In this document: piece after piece, positions 34,495 through 42,742 of the stretch
Numbering within the stretch: position 1 is the first letter of the stretch
How the letters are laid out: every line of letters starts with the position of its first letter
Source of the DNA: an uncultured Ruminococcus sp.
Lineage (GTDB): Bacteria > Bacillota_A > Clostridia > Oscillospirales > Ruminococcaceae
Reading direction: 5' to 3'
Length of the DNA stretch: 64,000 nucleotides
Assembly: GCA_900315975.1 (NCBI GenBank)
Contig: ONBA01000005.1
Coordinates: 48,445-112,444 of the forward strand
The notes under the pieces: generated by a model
What the model saw: only the letters and a program-made list of their open reading frames with translations
Databases searched by the model: none
What the model was told of the DNA's origin: nothing
Program-made: the position numbers and the translations under genes

Positions 34495-35241
34495 TCATCT
34501 GTAATCGCTGTCGATAGTTTCTGCCTTTGCGACCGCTTCTTCAAGCGTCATACCCGCAAAATCCTGCGCTGAGAATATACGTCCCGACTTTTTATCGCTG
34601 AGGAACGCTCCAACAACGATTCCCGGAATCGCACTCTCCGGTGAATTCGGTGCCTTAGGACCACCGAGTTCAGTTCTGCACCAACCGGGGTCGGTAAGGT
34701 TTATCATAATGTCTGTACCGTCGTACTTCATACCGATATCGTGAGTCACCTTGTTGAGTGCCGCCTTAGCCGCGGAATAGCCTGCCTGTTCGGGTTCGAG
34801 GTCGATGCCGCTTGTCGTGTTGACGATTCGTCCGAATCCGCGCTCTGCCATTTTCGGGAGATAGTGATAGCATATCATCATAGGTGCGATAGTGTTTATC
34901 CTGAAGCTTATGTCATAGTCTGAAACAGGAGTCGAGAGATAGTCGGTCCTGTAAGCTATCTGAAGTCCGGCATTATTAAGAACGATGTCGATTTGTGTAT
35001 TGTTCGAGTCGATTTCAGCAAGCATATCTGTAACAGACTCCGGCTCTGAAAGTTCAGCCGATACAGCGTAAGCTTCAACTCCGAGTGCCTTCACTTCACT
35101 GAGGACCTTCTCGCAGTGAGCAGCGTCTCTGCTGTGGAGAACAAGATTACAGCCGTGCTGTGCCATGAACAAAGCTGAAAGATAGCCAAGTCCGCGGCTT
35201 GCACCGGTGATAAGTGCCCATTTGCCTTTAACATCTGTCAT
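34495..35241 (-). CDS. Short-chain dehydrogenase/reductase (SDR)
   Basis: A 248-residue NAD(P)-dependent SDR. The cofactor motif is WALITGASRGLGYLSALFMA (TGxxxGxG), then LNNAGLQIAYR (NNAG), the catalytic Ser in IVNTTSGID and YSAAKAALNKV (YxxxK). Start: ATG at 35241 with AAGGAGG. Single gene with its own promoter and terminator. The substrate is not deducible; the 'SGIDLEPEQAGYSAAKAAL' region is ordinary for the classical subfamily. Confidence 0.92.
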   Translation of the reverse strand: MTDVKGKWALITGASRGLGYLSALFMAQHGCNLVLHSRDAAHCEKVLSEVKALGVEAYAVSAELSEPESVTDMLAEIDSNNTQIDIVLNNAGLQIAYRTDYLSTPVSDYDISFRINTIAPMMICYHYLPKMAERGFGRIVNTTSGIDLEPEQAGYSAAKAALNKVTHDIGMKYDGTDIMINLTDPGWCRTELGGPKAPNSPESAIPGIVVGAFLSDKKSGRIFSAQDFAGMTLEEAVAKAETIDSDYR

Positions 35242-35274
35242 TTTTAAACCTCCTTGCATAAAGCAATTTTTTTT

Positions 35275-35303
35275 ATTATATCATTTTTATTTTAAAAAAT
35301 CAA
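35275..35303 (-). promoter_or_regulatory. Promoter of the SDR gene
   Basis: On the complement TTGATT (35298-35303), 17 bases, TATAAT (35275-35280). Its -35 lies 22 bases from that of the divergent clostripain promoter. Confidence 0.75.
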
Positions 35304-35325
35304 GGGATTTTATCACTTCAAATCG

Positions 35326-35354
35326 TTGACAAATATGAAAAAATCTTGTATAAT
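35326..35354 (+). promoter_or_regulatory. Consensus promoter of the clostripain-like gene
   Basis: TTGACA (35326-35331), 17 bases, TATAAT (35349-35354). Confidence 0.85.
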
Positions 35355-35389
35355 GTAAAATGTAAAAATGTGTGAACAGGAGGATAAAT

Positions 35390-37768
35390 ATGGACCACAA
35401 AAACAGACCTCGCGCTCGTCAGAAGAATGTGACTTCCGGTGGAAGCGGTGTCAACAGAAAAGGCGAAGCTTTAGGCAGCGGCAAAGCGGGTTCTGCCGAA
35501 CATACATCCGGCAATTCCCACAAAGGCATGACTCGTGCTGCGGCAGGCGGCGGAGGCGGTCTCATCGCCCTTCTCCTCGGACTTTTCCTTCTCCCTAAGC
35601 TGTTCGGAGGCAGCGGCGGAGGTACTTCCGACGGCGTCAATGACCTCGTAAACGGTATGCTCTCAGGCGGCAGCGGAAACGCTCCTGCCGGTTTTAATTT
35701 CAGCAACGACGATACAAATACCGGCGACTTTTTTTCCGATTCCGCAGCCGATGTCAACGAATCCGTCGCAAGCGGTTCCCGCGAAAAAAGAACCAAAATT
35801 ATCGGCGACAATAAAGACACCGTCACACTGATGGTGTATATGTGCGGTACCGACCTCGAATCACAGCACGGTATGGCTTCGTCAGATATGGCTGAAATGG
35901 CAGCTGCAAAGTACGGCAGCAATGTCAATATAATCGTCTATACAGGCGGTTGCAAAAACTGGATGACCAAGGGCATAAGCAACAGTGTAAACCAGATATA
36001 CCAGATAAAGGACGGCGGTCTCAAACAGCTTGTCGCTGACGACGGTAACAAGGCTATGACCGACCCCAACACCCTCACAGGATTTATCAAGTACTGCACT
36101 GCAAACTTCCCCGCAAACCGCAACGAACTCATTTTATGGGACCACGGCGGCGGTTCCGTCAGCGGATACGGCTACGACGAGAAAAAAGGCAACGGCTCAA
36201 TGAACCTCGCCAACATTAGCAAGGCACTCAAAAACAGCGGCACTAACTTTGACTTCATCGGGTTCGATGCCTGCCTTATGGCTACCGCCGAAACTGCCCT
36301 TATGCTTGACGATTATGCCGATTACCTCATCGCTTCAGAAGAAACAGAACCCGGTGTCGGCTGGTACTACACCAACTGGGTCACAAAACTCGGTGAGAAC
36401 CCCTCTATCCCTACCGTTGAACTCGGTAAGAATATCGTAGACGACTTCGTCGGCACCTGTGCACTCAAATGCAGAGGTCAGAAAACTACCCTCTCAGTCA
36501 TCGACCTCGCTGAGTTCTCACACACAGTCCCCGGCAAACTCAATAAATTCGCCGAAAGCGTAAGCGGACTTATCAGCAACAAGGAGTACAAGAAGCTCTC
36601 AGATGCGAGGTATTCTACACGCGAATTTGCTCAGAAAAGTGCTATCGACCAAGTCGACCTCGTTCACCTCGCTGATAATATGGCTACTCAGGAAGGCGCT
36701 GAACTGTCAGCCGCTATAAAGAGTGCCGTTAAGTATAACCGTACATCACGCAATATGAGTGACGCTCACGGTGTCTCAATTTACTTCCCATACAATCGCA
36801 CTTCCTATGTCGACCCTGCCTGCTCTACTTATTCGCAGATAGGCATCGGCGATGCTTATTCCAAGTGCATAAAGCAGTTCGCAAAACTCGAAACAAGCGG
36901 ACAGATTGCCGCCGGCGGTACAGGTTCGCCGCTCGGTTCACTGTTCAGTCTTGCAGGTTCCGGTTCAACAGGTTCGTCGGGCAACTCTGACGTTATCGGT
37001 TCACTTCTCGGTGCTTTCCTCGGCGGCGGACGTTCTGTAAGGATAGACGGTCTTAACAGCAGTAATACTGACTTCATGAACGAGAAAAGTATCAAGAGCG
37101 ACGATACCGCCGACTTCCTCTCCCTCAATTATTTCGACGTTTCTAACCTCGTATGGACTCAGAACGGCAACGAGTATAAAATGAACCTCCCGGAAAATCA
37201 GTGGGAACTCGTTCACAAGCTCGACCTTAATATGTTCTACGACGACGGCGAGGGCTACGTAGACCTCGGTCTTGATAACGTATTTTCTTTCGACGCGGAA
37301 GGTAACCTTATCGCCGACACCTCTCGCAACTGGCTCGCTATCGACGGTCAGACTATCGCGTACTATCACACTGATACTCTCGAATACGAGGACGGCTACT
37401 CTATAAACGGCTACGTCCCTGCCCTGCTCAACGGCGAACGTGTCGACCTCGAACTCGTCTTCGACAGTGAAAACCCCGACGGATACATTGCCGGTGCAGT
37501 TACCGACTACAACGGAAACGGTCCCGACACCGTAGCAAAGAGTATACCCGAACTCAAAAACGGCGACAAAATCGAGTTCATCTGCGACTTCTACTCCTAC
37601 GACGGCGAATATCAGGACAGCTACGTTCTCGGTAACCCGCTCACATATCATGACGACCTCAAAATCAGCAATACTGATGTAGGAAGCGGCGATGTAAAGA
37701 TTATGTACAGATTCTCCGACATTTACGATCAGTCCTACTGGACCGAGCCAATTACTCTTTCCAAATAA
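35390..37768 (+). CDS. Membrane-anchored clostripain-family (C11) cysteine peptidase
   Basis: A 792-residue protein. A basic cytoplasmic N-terminus (about 1-60) precedes one hydrophobic segment (GGGLIALLLGLFLLPKLFGG, about 62-82), so it is anchored with the peptidase outside. The C11 domain (about 140-500) has VTLMVYMCGTDLES, LILWDHGGGSVSGYGYD with the catalytic His, and FDFIGFDACLMATAETA with the catalytic Cys. A Gly/Ser-rich linker follows (about 510-550), then a beta-rich C-terminal part (about 575-790). Clostripains cleave after Arg. AGGAGG precedes the ATG. Surface protein processing is plausible; targets are unknown. Confidence 0.9.
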   Translation: MDHKNRPRARQKNVTSGGSGVNRKGEALGSGKAGSAEHTSGNSHKGMTRAAAGGGGGLIALLLGLFLLPKLFGGSGGGTSDGVNDLVNGMLSGGSGNAPAGFNFSNDDTNTGDFFSDSAADVNESVASGSREKRTKIIGDNKDTVTLMVYMCGTDLESQHGMASSDMAEMAAAKYGSNVNIIVYTGGCKNWMTKGISNSVNQIYQIKDGGLKQLVADDGNKAMTDPNTLTGFIKYCTANFPANRNELILWDHGGGSVSGYGYDEKKGNGSMNLANISKALKNSGTNFDFIGFDACLMATAETALMLDDYADYLIASEETEPGVGWYYTNWVTKLGENPSIPTVELGKNIVDDFVGTCALKCRGQKTTLSVIDLAEFSHTVPGKLNKFAESVSGLISNKEYKKLSDARYSTREFAQKSAIDQVDLVHLADNMATQEGAELSAAIKSAVKYNRTSRNMSDAHGVSIYFPYNRTSYVDPACSTYSQIGIGDAYSKCIKQFAKLETSGQIAAGGTGSPLGSLFSLAGSGSTGSSGNSDVIGSLLGAFLGGGRSVRIDGLNSSNTDFMNEKSIKSDDTADFLSLNYFDVSNLVWTQNGNEYKMNLPENQWELVHKLDLNMFYDDGEGYVDLGLDNVFSFDAEGNLIADTSRNWLAIDGQTIAYYHTDTLEYEDGYSINGYVPALLNGERVDLELVFDSENPDGYIAGAVTDYNGNGPDTVAKSIPELKNGDKIEFICDFYSYDGEYQDSYVLGNPLTYHDDLKISNTDVGSGDVKIMYRFSDIYDQSYWTEPITLSK

Positions 37769-37774
37769 CAAAAC

Positions 37775-37806
37775 AGCTCCTGCTAAAAAGGCAGGAGCTA
37801 ATTTTT
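37775..37806 (+). terminator. Terminator of the clostripain-like gene
   Basis: AGCTCCTGC (37775-37783) / GCAGGAGCT (37791-37799), then AATTTTTA. Confidence 0.9.
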
Positions 37807-37807
37807 A

Positions 37808-37911
37808 TTAGTGATAAAATAAAAAAGTCGCAGCTCAGATGAACTGAACCACGGCGGAGTGACAGTGCTGTCGGAGCGGAAGTATCATCCGCGTAGCTGA
37901 ATCATTTGGTA
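37808..37911. other. Short structured stretch between two terminators, function unknown
   Basis: About 100 bases between the clostripain and tRNA terminators. It holds local complementarity: GACAG-TG-CTGTC, GCGGA-AGTATCA-TCCGC, and CAGCT / AGCTG closing the whole. No open frame with a ribosome site. It may be a small RNA or an old tRNA-cluster fragment. Confidence 0.3.
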
Positions 37912-37942
37912 AATAAAAACGCGCTTCGGAAACCGAAACGCG
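37912..37942 (-). terminator. Terminator of the four-tRNA transcript
   Basis: On the complement CGCGTTTCGG-TTT-CCGAAGCGCG (one G-T pair) followed by TTTTTATT. Confidence 0.85.
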
Positions 37943-37962
37943 ATTCGTTAGCGCACATGCGC

Positions 37963-38037
37963 TGGAGGCGCCACCCAGATTTGAACTGGGGAATCAGGGT
38001 GTTGCAGACCCTTGCCTTACCACTTGGCTATAGCGCC
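37963..38037 (-). tRNA. tRNA-Cys (GCA)
   Basis: 75 nt with encoded CCA. Acceptor GGCGCTA / TGGCGCC, anticodon stem AGGGT / ACCCT, loop CTGCAAC. Last of four. Confidence 0.95.
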
Positions 38038-38039
38038 AT

Positions 38040-38115
38040 TGGAGCGGATTACGAGGCTCGAACTCGCTACCTCCACCTTGGCAAGGTGGCGCTCTACCAG
38101 ATGAGCTAAATCCGC
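38040..38115 (-). tRNA. tRNA-Gly (GCC)
   Basis: 76 nt with encoded CCA. Acceptor GCGGATT / AATCCGC, anticodon stem CCACC / GGTGG, loop TTGCCAA. Third in the transcript. Confidence 0.95.
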
Positions 38116-38126
38116 AAAATCCGCAA

Positions 38127-38203
38127 TGGCGACCCGGATGAGGCTCGAACTCACGACCTCTAGCGTGACAGGCTAGCGTTCTAACCAACTGAACTACCGG
38201 GCC
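38127..38203 (-). tRNA. tRNA-Asp (GTC)
   Basis: 77 nt with encoded CCA. Acceptor GGCCCGG / CCGGGTC (one G-T pair), anticodon stem CTAGC / GCTAG, loop CTGTCAC. Second in the transcript. Confidence 0.95.
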
Positions 38204-38205
38204 AT

Positions 38206-38281
38206 TGGTGGGGACTACAGGGCTCGAACCTGTGACCCTCTGCTTGTAAGGCAGATGCTCTCCCAGCTGAGCTAAACCCCC
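38206..38281 (-). tRNA. tRNA-Val (TAC)
   Basis: 76 nt with encoded CCA. Acceptor GGGGGTT / AGTCCCC (two wobble pairs), anticodon stem TCTGC / GCAGA, loop CTTACAA. First in the transcript. Confidence 0.95.
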
Positions 38282-38326
38282 GCACCAATTTGTTTTCATC
38301 AGGTGTTGTTCCCTGACGACTTAATA

Positions 38327-38355
38327 ATTATAGCATAGTATATTTGATTTGTCAA
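38327..38355 (-). promoter_or_regulatory. Consensus promoter of the tRNA cluster
   Basis: On the complement TTGACA (38350-38355), 17 bases, TATAAT (38327-38332), with TGC before the -10 (extended -10). It is among the strongest promoters in the window. Confidence 0.9.
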
Positions 38356-38385
38356 GCATTTTTTTGAAAAAAATACAAAGTTTTT

Positions 38386-39027
38386 TTATTTAACTGATTG
38401 TACACATATCCAGCTCGTTACGTCCTTGGTGTGAATGTGAACTTTCTCAAATCCGGCAGCACTCAAAAGTCCCGAAAATTCGGCACGTGTAGGGTTGAAC
38501 AAGTTATACTTTGCTATGTCACGCTTACTGCTTTCGGAAAGCTCAGCATCTCCGTATACGTCTGCAATAATAAGAAAATTACCGCCTTTACGCAGTACCC
38601 TGCGTACTTCTTCGAGAGATTTCGCAGTATTCTTCCAAAAATAGAAACTCTCAACTGTATAAATGAAGTCAAAACTATCGTCCTCAAACGGCAGACACTC
38701 AACCGAGCCCTCGACAATTTCCATTTTCCCCTGCTCTATAAGCTGCTCGTTATTCATTCGGCTGAGCTTGACTGAGACAGGTGAATAGTCCACACCTGTC
38801 AGGTGTCCGGTGGTTATGCTTCCGGCAACTCTTCCAAGTGCAGCACCGCCTCCGCAGCCTATGTCGAGCACATTTTCGCTGCCCTTTAATATTATATGCG
38901 AAAGTCCCCACGCTGTTACATCTTTGTGCGACTCATTCATACGTGTGAGCATTTCAGCTCCGGCAGCTCCCTTAGGCTTACTCGGGTCACCGAGCTCTGT
39001 GATTGACGGTATTCTCTCTTTATTCAT
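38386..39027 (-). CDS. Class I SAM-dependent methyltransferase
   Basis: A 213-residue methyltransferase of the Methyltransf_11 type. ENVLDIGCGGGAALGRVAG is the SAM-binding motif I, GVDYSPVSVKLS motif Post I, and CLPFEDDSFDFIYTVESFYF and VRRVLRKGGNFLIIADVY are motifs II-III, as in the UbiE-like branch. The ATG at 39027 has AGGTG upstream; a GTG two codons earlier is possible. Substrate unknown. It stands alone. Confidence 0.88.
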   Translation of the reverse strand: MNKERIPSITELGDPSKPKGAAGAEMLTRMNESHKDVTAWGLSHIILKGSENVLDIGCGGGAALGRVAGSITTGHLTGVDYSPVSVKLSRMNNEQLIEQGKMEIVEGSVECLPFEDDSFDFIYTVESFYFWKNTAKSLEEVRRVLRKGGNFLIIADVYGDAELSESSKRDIAKYNLFNPTRAEFSGLLSAAGFEKVHIHTKDVTSWICVQSVK

Positions 39028-39055
39028 ATGCACACCTGCTTTCTTTTATGTTATT

Positions 39056-39084
39056 ATTATACCACAATTTATGCAGCAATGCAA
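39056..39084 (-). promoter_or_regulatory. Promoter of the methyltransferase gene
   Basis: On the complement TTGCAT (39079-39084), 17 bases, TATAAT (39056-39061). It abuts the U-tract of the terminator of the gene upstream (39085-39091). Confidence 0.75.
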
Positions 39085-39119
39085 GAAAAAAGCTCCCCGC
39101 GAAGAAGTCCGCAGGGAGC
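39085..39119 (-). terminator. Terminator of the CE8-PL1 gene
   Basis: On the complement GCTCCCTGCG..CGCGGGGAGC, followed by seven T. Confidence 0.9.
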
Positions 39120-39126
39120 ATTGAAA

Positions 39127-42100
39127 TTATTCTGATATCGGCAGGTCTTCTACACTGTATACACCTGCATCAATCTGCTGGATAGTGAGTGCATCTTTAC
39201 CTGTTAAACCGTCGCCGTTGTTGTAAACGTCAGCGTTACGCTTAGCACGGTCGGTAAGTACATACTTATCCTTGTTACCTATTGCCTGAAGGATAGTAAC
39301 AGCGTCTGCAACTGTGACCTCGTTGTCGAGGTTAGCATCGCCCCATACTACAGGAGCATCTGTTGTAGGCTCTTCAGTAGTTGTTGTGGTAGTCTCGGAA
39401 GTGGTAGTAGTTGTTGTGGTGGTGGAAGTAGTTGTAGTTGTAGTCGTTGTGGTGGTAGTTGTCGTTGTTGTTGTCGTAACAACCGGCTTCTCCATAACGA
39501 ATGCTGTGTAGCCCATAACATTACCCATCATGCCGTTTGTACCAAGTACCATTGACTGTCCTGCCGCAAGCTCGCAAGAATATACGTCAAACGGCTTCTC
39601 GCCCTCTCCGTCAGTGATACCAACGATATCGCTTGTCTTAGTGAATCTGCCAAGCCATGAAGGAAGTGTGACATTTCTCTCGTCCATCGCAACGTATACG
39701 ATAACGTCCTTAGCGGCAGTTATTGAAGCAAGGTCGGAGTCTGTCTTCTTTGAGTCGCAGGCTGTAACGATGTGGTCAGCACCTGCAAGTGACGAGGGAA
39801 GAGATGTGATAAGGAAGTCACGGTCAGCGAATGCCTTGTCACCCTGCTTAACATTTTCAGCGATGCCCCAGAGTGCACCATAAGAAGCGTCCATAGGCTT
39901 CATCTCAGCAATAAGAGAGCTGTTGACGGGTGTATCAGGCTCCTGACCGCCGTCAGAAACTGTTCCTGCGTTGTATGACTTCTGCTGCATACGTCCTGCG
40001 AGGTCCTTGACAGTTGCCTTTGCCTGGTCAGGAGTCTGAGCTGAATACTTGTACATATTGAGGTCGAAGTTATCGTAATTGTCTCCGCCGGACTTCAGAT
40101 TGTATATCTGAGCTGATTCATTTCTGCTGTATACTATCTTGTAAGCAAGTCCGCTGCCCATACTACAGTTATCGAACTTGTCGTTATAGGACTTGATAGT
40201 GCCTGAGTAAGCATCATTGCCCATATTTACCGCATCAAGCGGGAGATTTGTCTTCTCGAAGTAGTTAGACTCTGAGAATACCTTTGAATTGTACGAAGCA
40301 CCGATTCCGTACTGCTTGTTCGTTGAGAAATAGTTGTTGTAGCTGTGGATATGAGCTCTTCTTGCACGAGGATTACGTGACTCTGTATTATTGAACCAGT
40401 TATGGTGGTAAGTGATCCAGTCCTGCTCATGAGCTGTGCCGCCGCCAACGAGCGAGGTCTTGTGGCAGTCGATATAAACATTGTAGGAAATAGTAACATA
40501 GTCTGTCCACTTTACATCTGTAGAACCGTCGCCCTCTGCCTTGTCAGCGTCAACTGTTCCGTTGCCTGCATATGCGTTGTAACCCTTTTCTACTGTGTTG
40601 TTGTGCACCCAGATATGTGCAGACTTGCTTGTGCTTCCGCCTGACATTGAAATACCGTCGTCAGGATACTTTGCAAGGTGAAGGTTTCTGACCTCACAGC
40701 TTGTTGAGTGCTTCATATCAAAGCCCCACTGATTGAGGTTAGCATCGTAGCCGATGCCCTCAATTGTAACGTTCTTACCGCCGTTGAGGTAAAGCATATT
40801 AGAGCCGTCGTTCTGCTTTCCGTCGTTAGCCTTTGCTCCTGACGGAACGTCGATAGTACCGATAAGGCGGAAAGTTACATTATCAAGCTGTGCCTTGTTG
40901 AAGATGTTGTAGAGACCTGTCTGTCCGCCGTATGAAACGGAGTCTTTGTTGGAATTTGTTACGTAGATGACTGTTGCACCTGACTTGAGTGTACCGTCAT
41001 CGTTGTAAGCACCTACACCCTGATAATTGTAGTGAGCATAGCCGCTGCGGTCGAATGCCATTGTCTGAACTGTGCAGACAGCCGAACCCGATGAACCTGC
41101 AACCTTGATGTCATATTTTGTGTTGCCCTTGAGTCCGGGAATGTCAACTCTGCTTCCGCGAACGAGCTGAAAGTCAACAGATGTGTAGGAAGAAGTGCCG
41201 GAAGGTGCATAGCTTACCTTGACACTGCTGCCGAGCTTTGAGCTGTCCCACTCAACGAAAGCTTCCTCAAACCAGCCGCCGCAGCTCTTTATAGCTCCGG
41301 ACACAGAAGGATTGTCATTTCCGGGCTGTGAGGACTGTCCGTTGCCGTTTATGAATGCGGGAGTCCAGTTGTTCATATAATTCTTGATATTCACGTTTGC
41401 AGCATCGCTGTCGGAAACGATATGACCCTTGCGCTTTGAAAGGTCAACTTTTGTGCCGTTTGAGAGCTTAGTACCGTTCTCCTTGAAACCGTCAACGCTC
41501 TCAGGCTGAACTCCGCTCATAGAGTACCAACCCTCTGCACGTATCATATTGCTGTTCTGAAGAGTTGTATTAAGGAAGAGGACCTGTGCAGTCTGTCCCC
41601 ACGGTCTGCCGAGGTAGCCGGGAGTTACTGCAAGCTGTGAGTTGCCTGTTACCTTACAGTTATTGAAAAGGTAGCCTGTGTATGGACTGCCCTGACTTCT
41701 TGCAGCTGTGATATAGCCGCCTGTAGTTCCTGAGCTGTAGCCTTTCCAGCGGAGTTCACAGCTGTCGAATACAGCGTTGCTGCCGCCGAAGATATAGTCG
41801 GTCTGACCCTCGATAAGGCAGTTTCTGTAGTACTGAGGCGAGCCGCCTGTGTAGAGTGTGTCCTGACTTGAATAGAATTTGCAGTTGAGGAATTCGCAGT
41901 ATCCAGCATCAGCCGAGAAAGCTGCGGCACGCTCTGTATATGCCTTTGAATTAACGTCAACGTTTGAATAGCGCTGAACAGTAAGGGTCTCATTTGTACA
42001 TTCTACGCCGTCTGCGAGTTCTTCCTTTGTTATATAGCGGTTGAAGGAATTCTCAAAGACAATATTCTGCGCCTTGAAATAAGTTGCCTTAGGCCAAAGC

Positions 42101-42543
42101 TGTACAGTTGCGCCCCAACGGTAGTTTGCGACATTCTTGCCCGACTTTGAATTTGCGAGAGAAGAGTCGTAGTAACCCTTTGAGTTAGCACTGTAGTACT
42201 TGTATCCGATACCGTAGTACCATGTAAGCACAACGTCACCCTTTGAGGGTTCATCGTTCACAAATGAGATATATGGTGTCTGAACGATTACCTGCTGACG
42301 GTATGTACCGGGAGCGATGTGGATAGTTACACGATTGCTTTCGCTTGAAGGATTGAGACTTGCTGCTTTGTTGACAGCGTCCTGAACGGTTGAGAAGTTG
42401 TTTGACCTGCCATTGTAGCCGACATATAGGTCAGTACCGGCAGCATCAGCAGTAGCTTTCGGAAAATACACAGACTGTCCGAACAGCATACATATCACTG
42501 CAAAAACTGATACAACGTTCAGGGAGATTTTTCTTATATTCAT
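39127..42543 (-). CDS. Secreted pectin methylesterase (CE8) - pectate lyase (PL1) with dockerin
   Basis: A 1138-residue secreted pectinase; ATG at 42543 with AAAGGAG. A signal peptide (about 1-40) precedes the CE8 pectin esterase (about 40-390): AFSADAGYCEFLNCKFYSSQ, QDTLYTGGSPQYY, TDYIFGGSNAVFDSC and GYLGRPWGQTAQ carry the catalytic Asp pair and Arg. A fibronectin-like domain (about 420-505) follows, then a PL1 pectate lyase (about 510-860) with KWTDYVTISYNVY, SLVGGGTAHEQDWITYHHNW and RNPRARRAHIHSYNN. Then come an unassigned domain (about 905-1040), a Thr-rich linker and a type I dockerin (about 1078-1135). The order fits demethylation followed by eliminative cleavage. The dockerin is close to that of the GH43 enzyme. 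Confidence 0.94.
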   Translation of the reverse strand: MNIRKISLNVVSVFAVICMLFGQSVYFPKATADAAGTDLYVGYNGRSNNFSTVQDAVNKAASLNPSSESNRVTIHIAPGTYRQQVIVQTPYISFVNDEPSKGDVVLTWYYGIGYKYYSANSKGYYDSSLANSKSGKNVANYRWGATVQLWPKATYFKAQNIVFENSFNRYITKEELADGVECTNETLTVQRYSNVDVNSKAYTERAAAFSADAGYCEFLNCKFYSSQDTLYTGGSPQYYRNCLIEGQTDYIFGGSNAVFDSCELRWKGYSSGTTGGYITAARSQGSPYTGYLFNNCKVTGNSQLAVTPGYLGRPWGQTAQVLFLNTTLQNSNMIRAEGWYSMSGVQPESVDGFKENGTKLSNGTKVDLSKRKGHIVSDSDAANVNIKNYMNNWTPAFINGNGQSSQPGNDNPSVSGAIKSCGGWFEEAFVEWDSSKLGSSVKVSYAPSGTSSYTSVDFQLVRGSRVDIPGLKGNTKYDIKVAGSSGSAVCTVQTMAFDRSGYAHYNYQGVGAYNDDGTLKSGATVIYVTNSNKDSVSYGGQTGLYNIFNKAQLDNVTFRLIGTIDVPSGAKANDGKQNDGSNMLYLNGGKNVTIEGIGYDANLNQWGFDMKHSTSCEVRNLHLAKYPDDGISMSGGSTSKSAHIWVHNNTVEKGYNAYAGNGTVDADKAEGDGSTDVKWTDYVTISYNVYIDCHKTSLVGGGTAHEQDWITYHHNWFNNTESRNPRARRAHIHSYNNYFSTNKQYGIGASYNSKVFSESNYFEKTNLPLDAVNMGNDAYSGTIKSYNDKFDNCSMGSGLAYKIVYSRNESAQIYNLKSGGDNYDNFDLNMYKYSAQTPDQAKATVKDLAGRMQQKSYNAGTVSDGGQEPDTPVNSSLIAEMKPMDASYGALWGIAENVKQGDKAFADRDFLITSLPSSLAGADHIVTACDSKKTDSDLASITAAKDVIVYVAMDERNVTLPSWLGRFTKTSDIVGITDGEGEKPFDVYSCELAAGQSMVLGTNGMMGNVMGYTAFVMEKPVVTTTTTTTTTTTTTTTTTSTTTTTTTTSETTTTTTEEPTTDAPVVWGDANLDNEVTVADAVTILQAIGNKDKYVLTDRAKRNADVYNNGDGLTGKDALTIQQIDAGVYSVEDLPISE
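39376..39480 (-). repeat. Thr-rich linker tract in the pectinase gene
   Basis: Coding DNA of ACA, ACT, ACC and ACG codons with single Ser and Glu breaks, joining the unassigned domain to the dockerin. It resembles the tract at 19879-19935. Confidence 0.85.
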
Positions 42544-42628
42544 AATAATACTCCTTTTCATGTGATATTGTTTTAATATTTATTAAACTTGAACAGTTTC
42601 ACCTCCCATAAGCACAACTATTTATTGT

Positions 42629-42657
42629 ATTATATCACATTATGAAGTTTTTGTAAA
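42629..42657 (-). promoter_or_regulatory. Promoter of the CE8-PL1 gene
   Basis: On the complement TTTACA (42652-42657), 17 bases, TATAAT (42629-42634). The leader holds an AT palindrome TTTAATA-TT-TATTAAA (42572-42587). Confidence 0.75.
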
Positions 42658-42708
42658 TGAACTATTGTGTTCTTAAACTGATATATCATACGCATTATTA
42701 TACACATC

Positions 42709-42732
42709 AAAAAAGAGGACACTTCCGTGTCC
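42709..42732 (-). terminator. Terminator of glmS
   Basis: On the complement GGACAC-GGAA-GTGTCC, then TCTTTTTTG. Confidence 0.85.
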
Positions 42733-42742
42733 CCTTTCTGTA

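Noticed and set aside
37001..37771. A long open frame (about 256 codons) on the minus strand inside the clostripain gene
   Set aside because: It is antisense to a gene with clear catalytic motifs and ribosome site, has no such site itself, and its sequence is the mirror of the codon bias.
39376..39480. CRISPR-like repeats (also 19879-19935)
   Set aside because: They are in-frame Thr codon tracts inside genes, without spacers.
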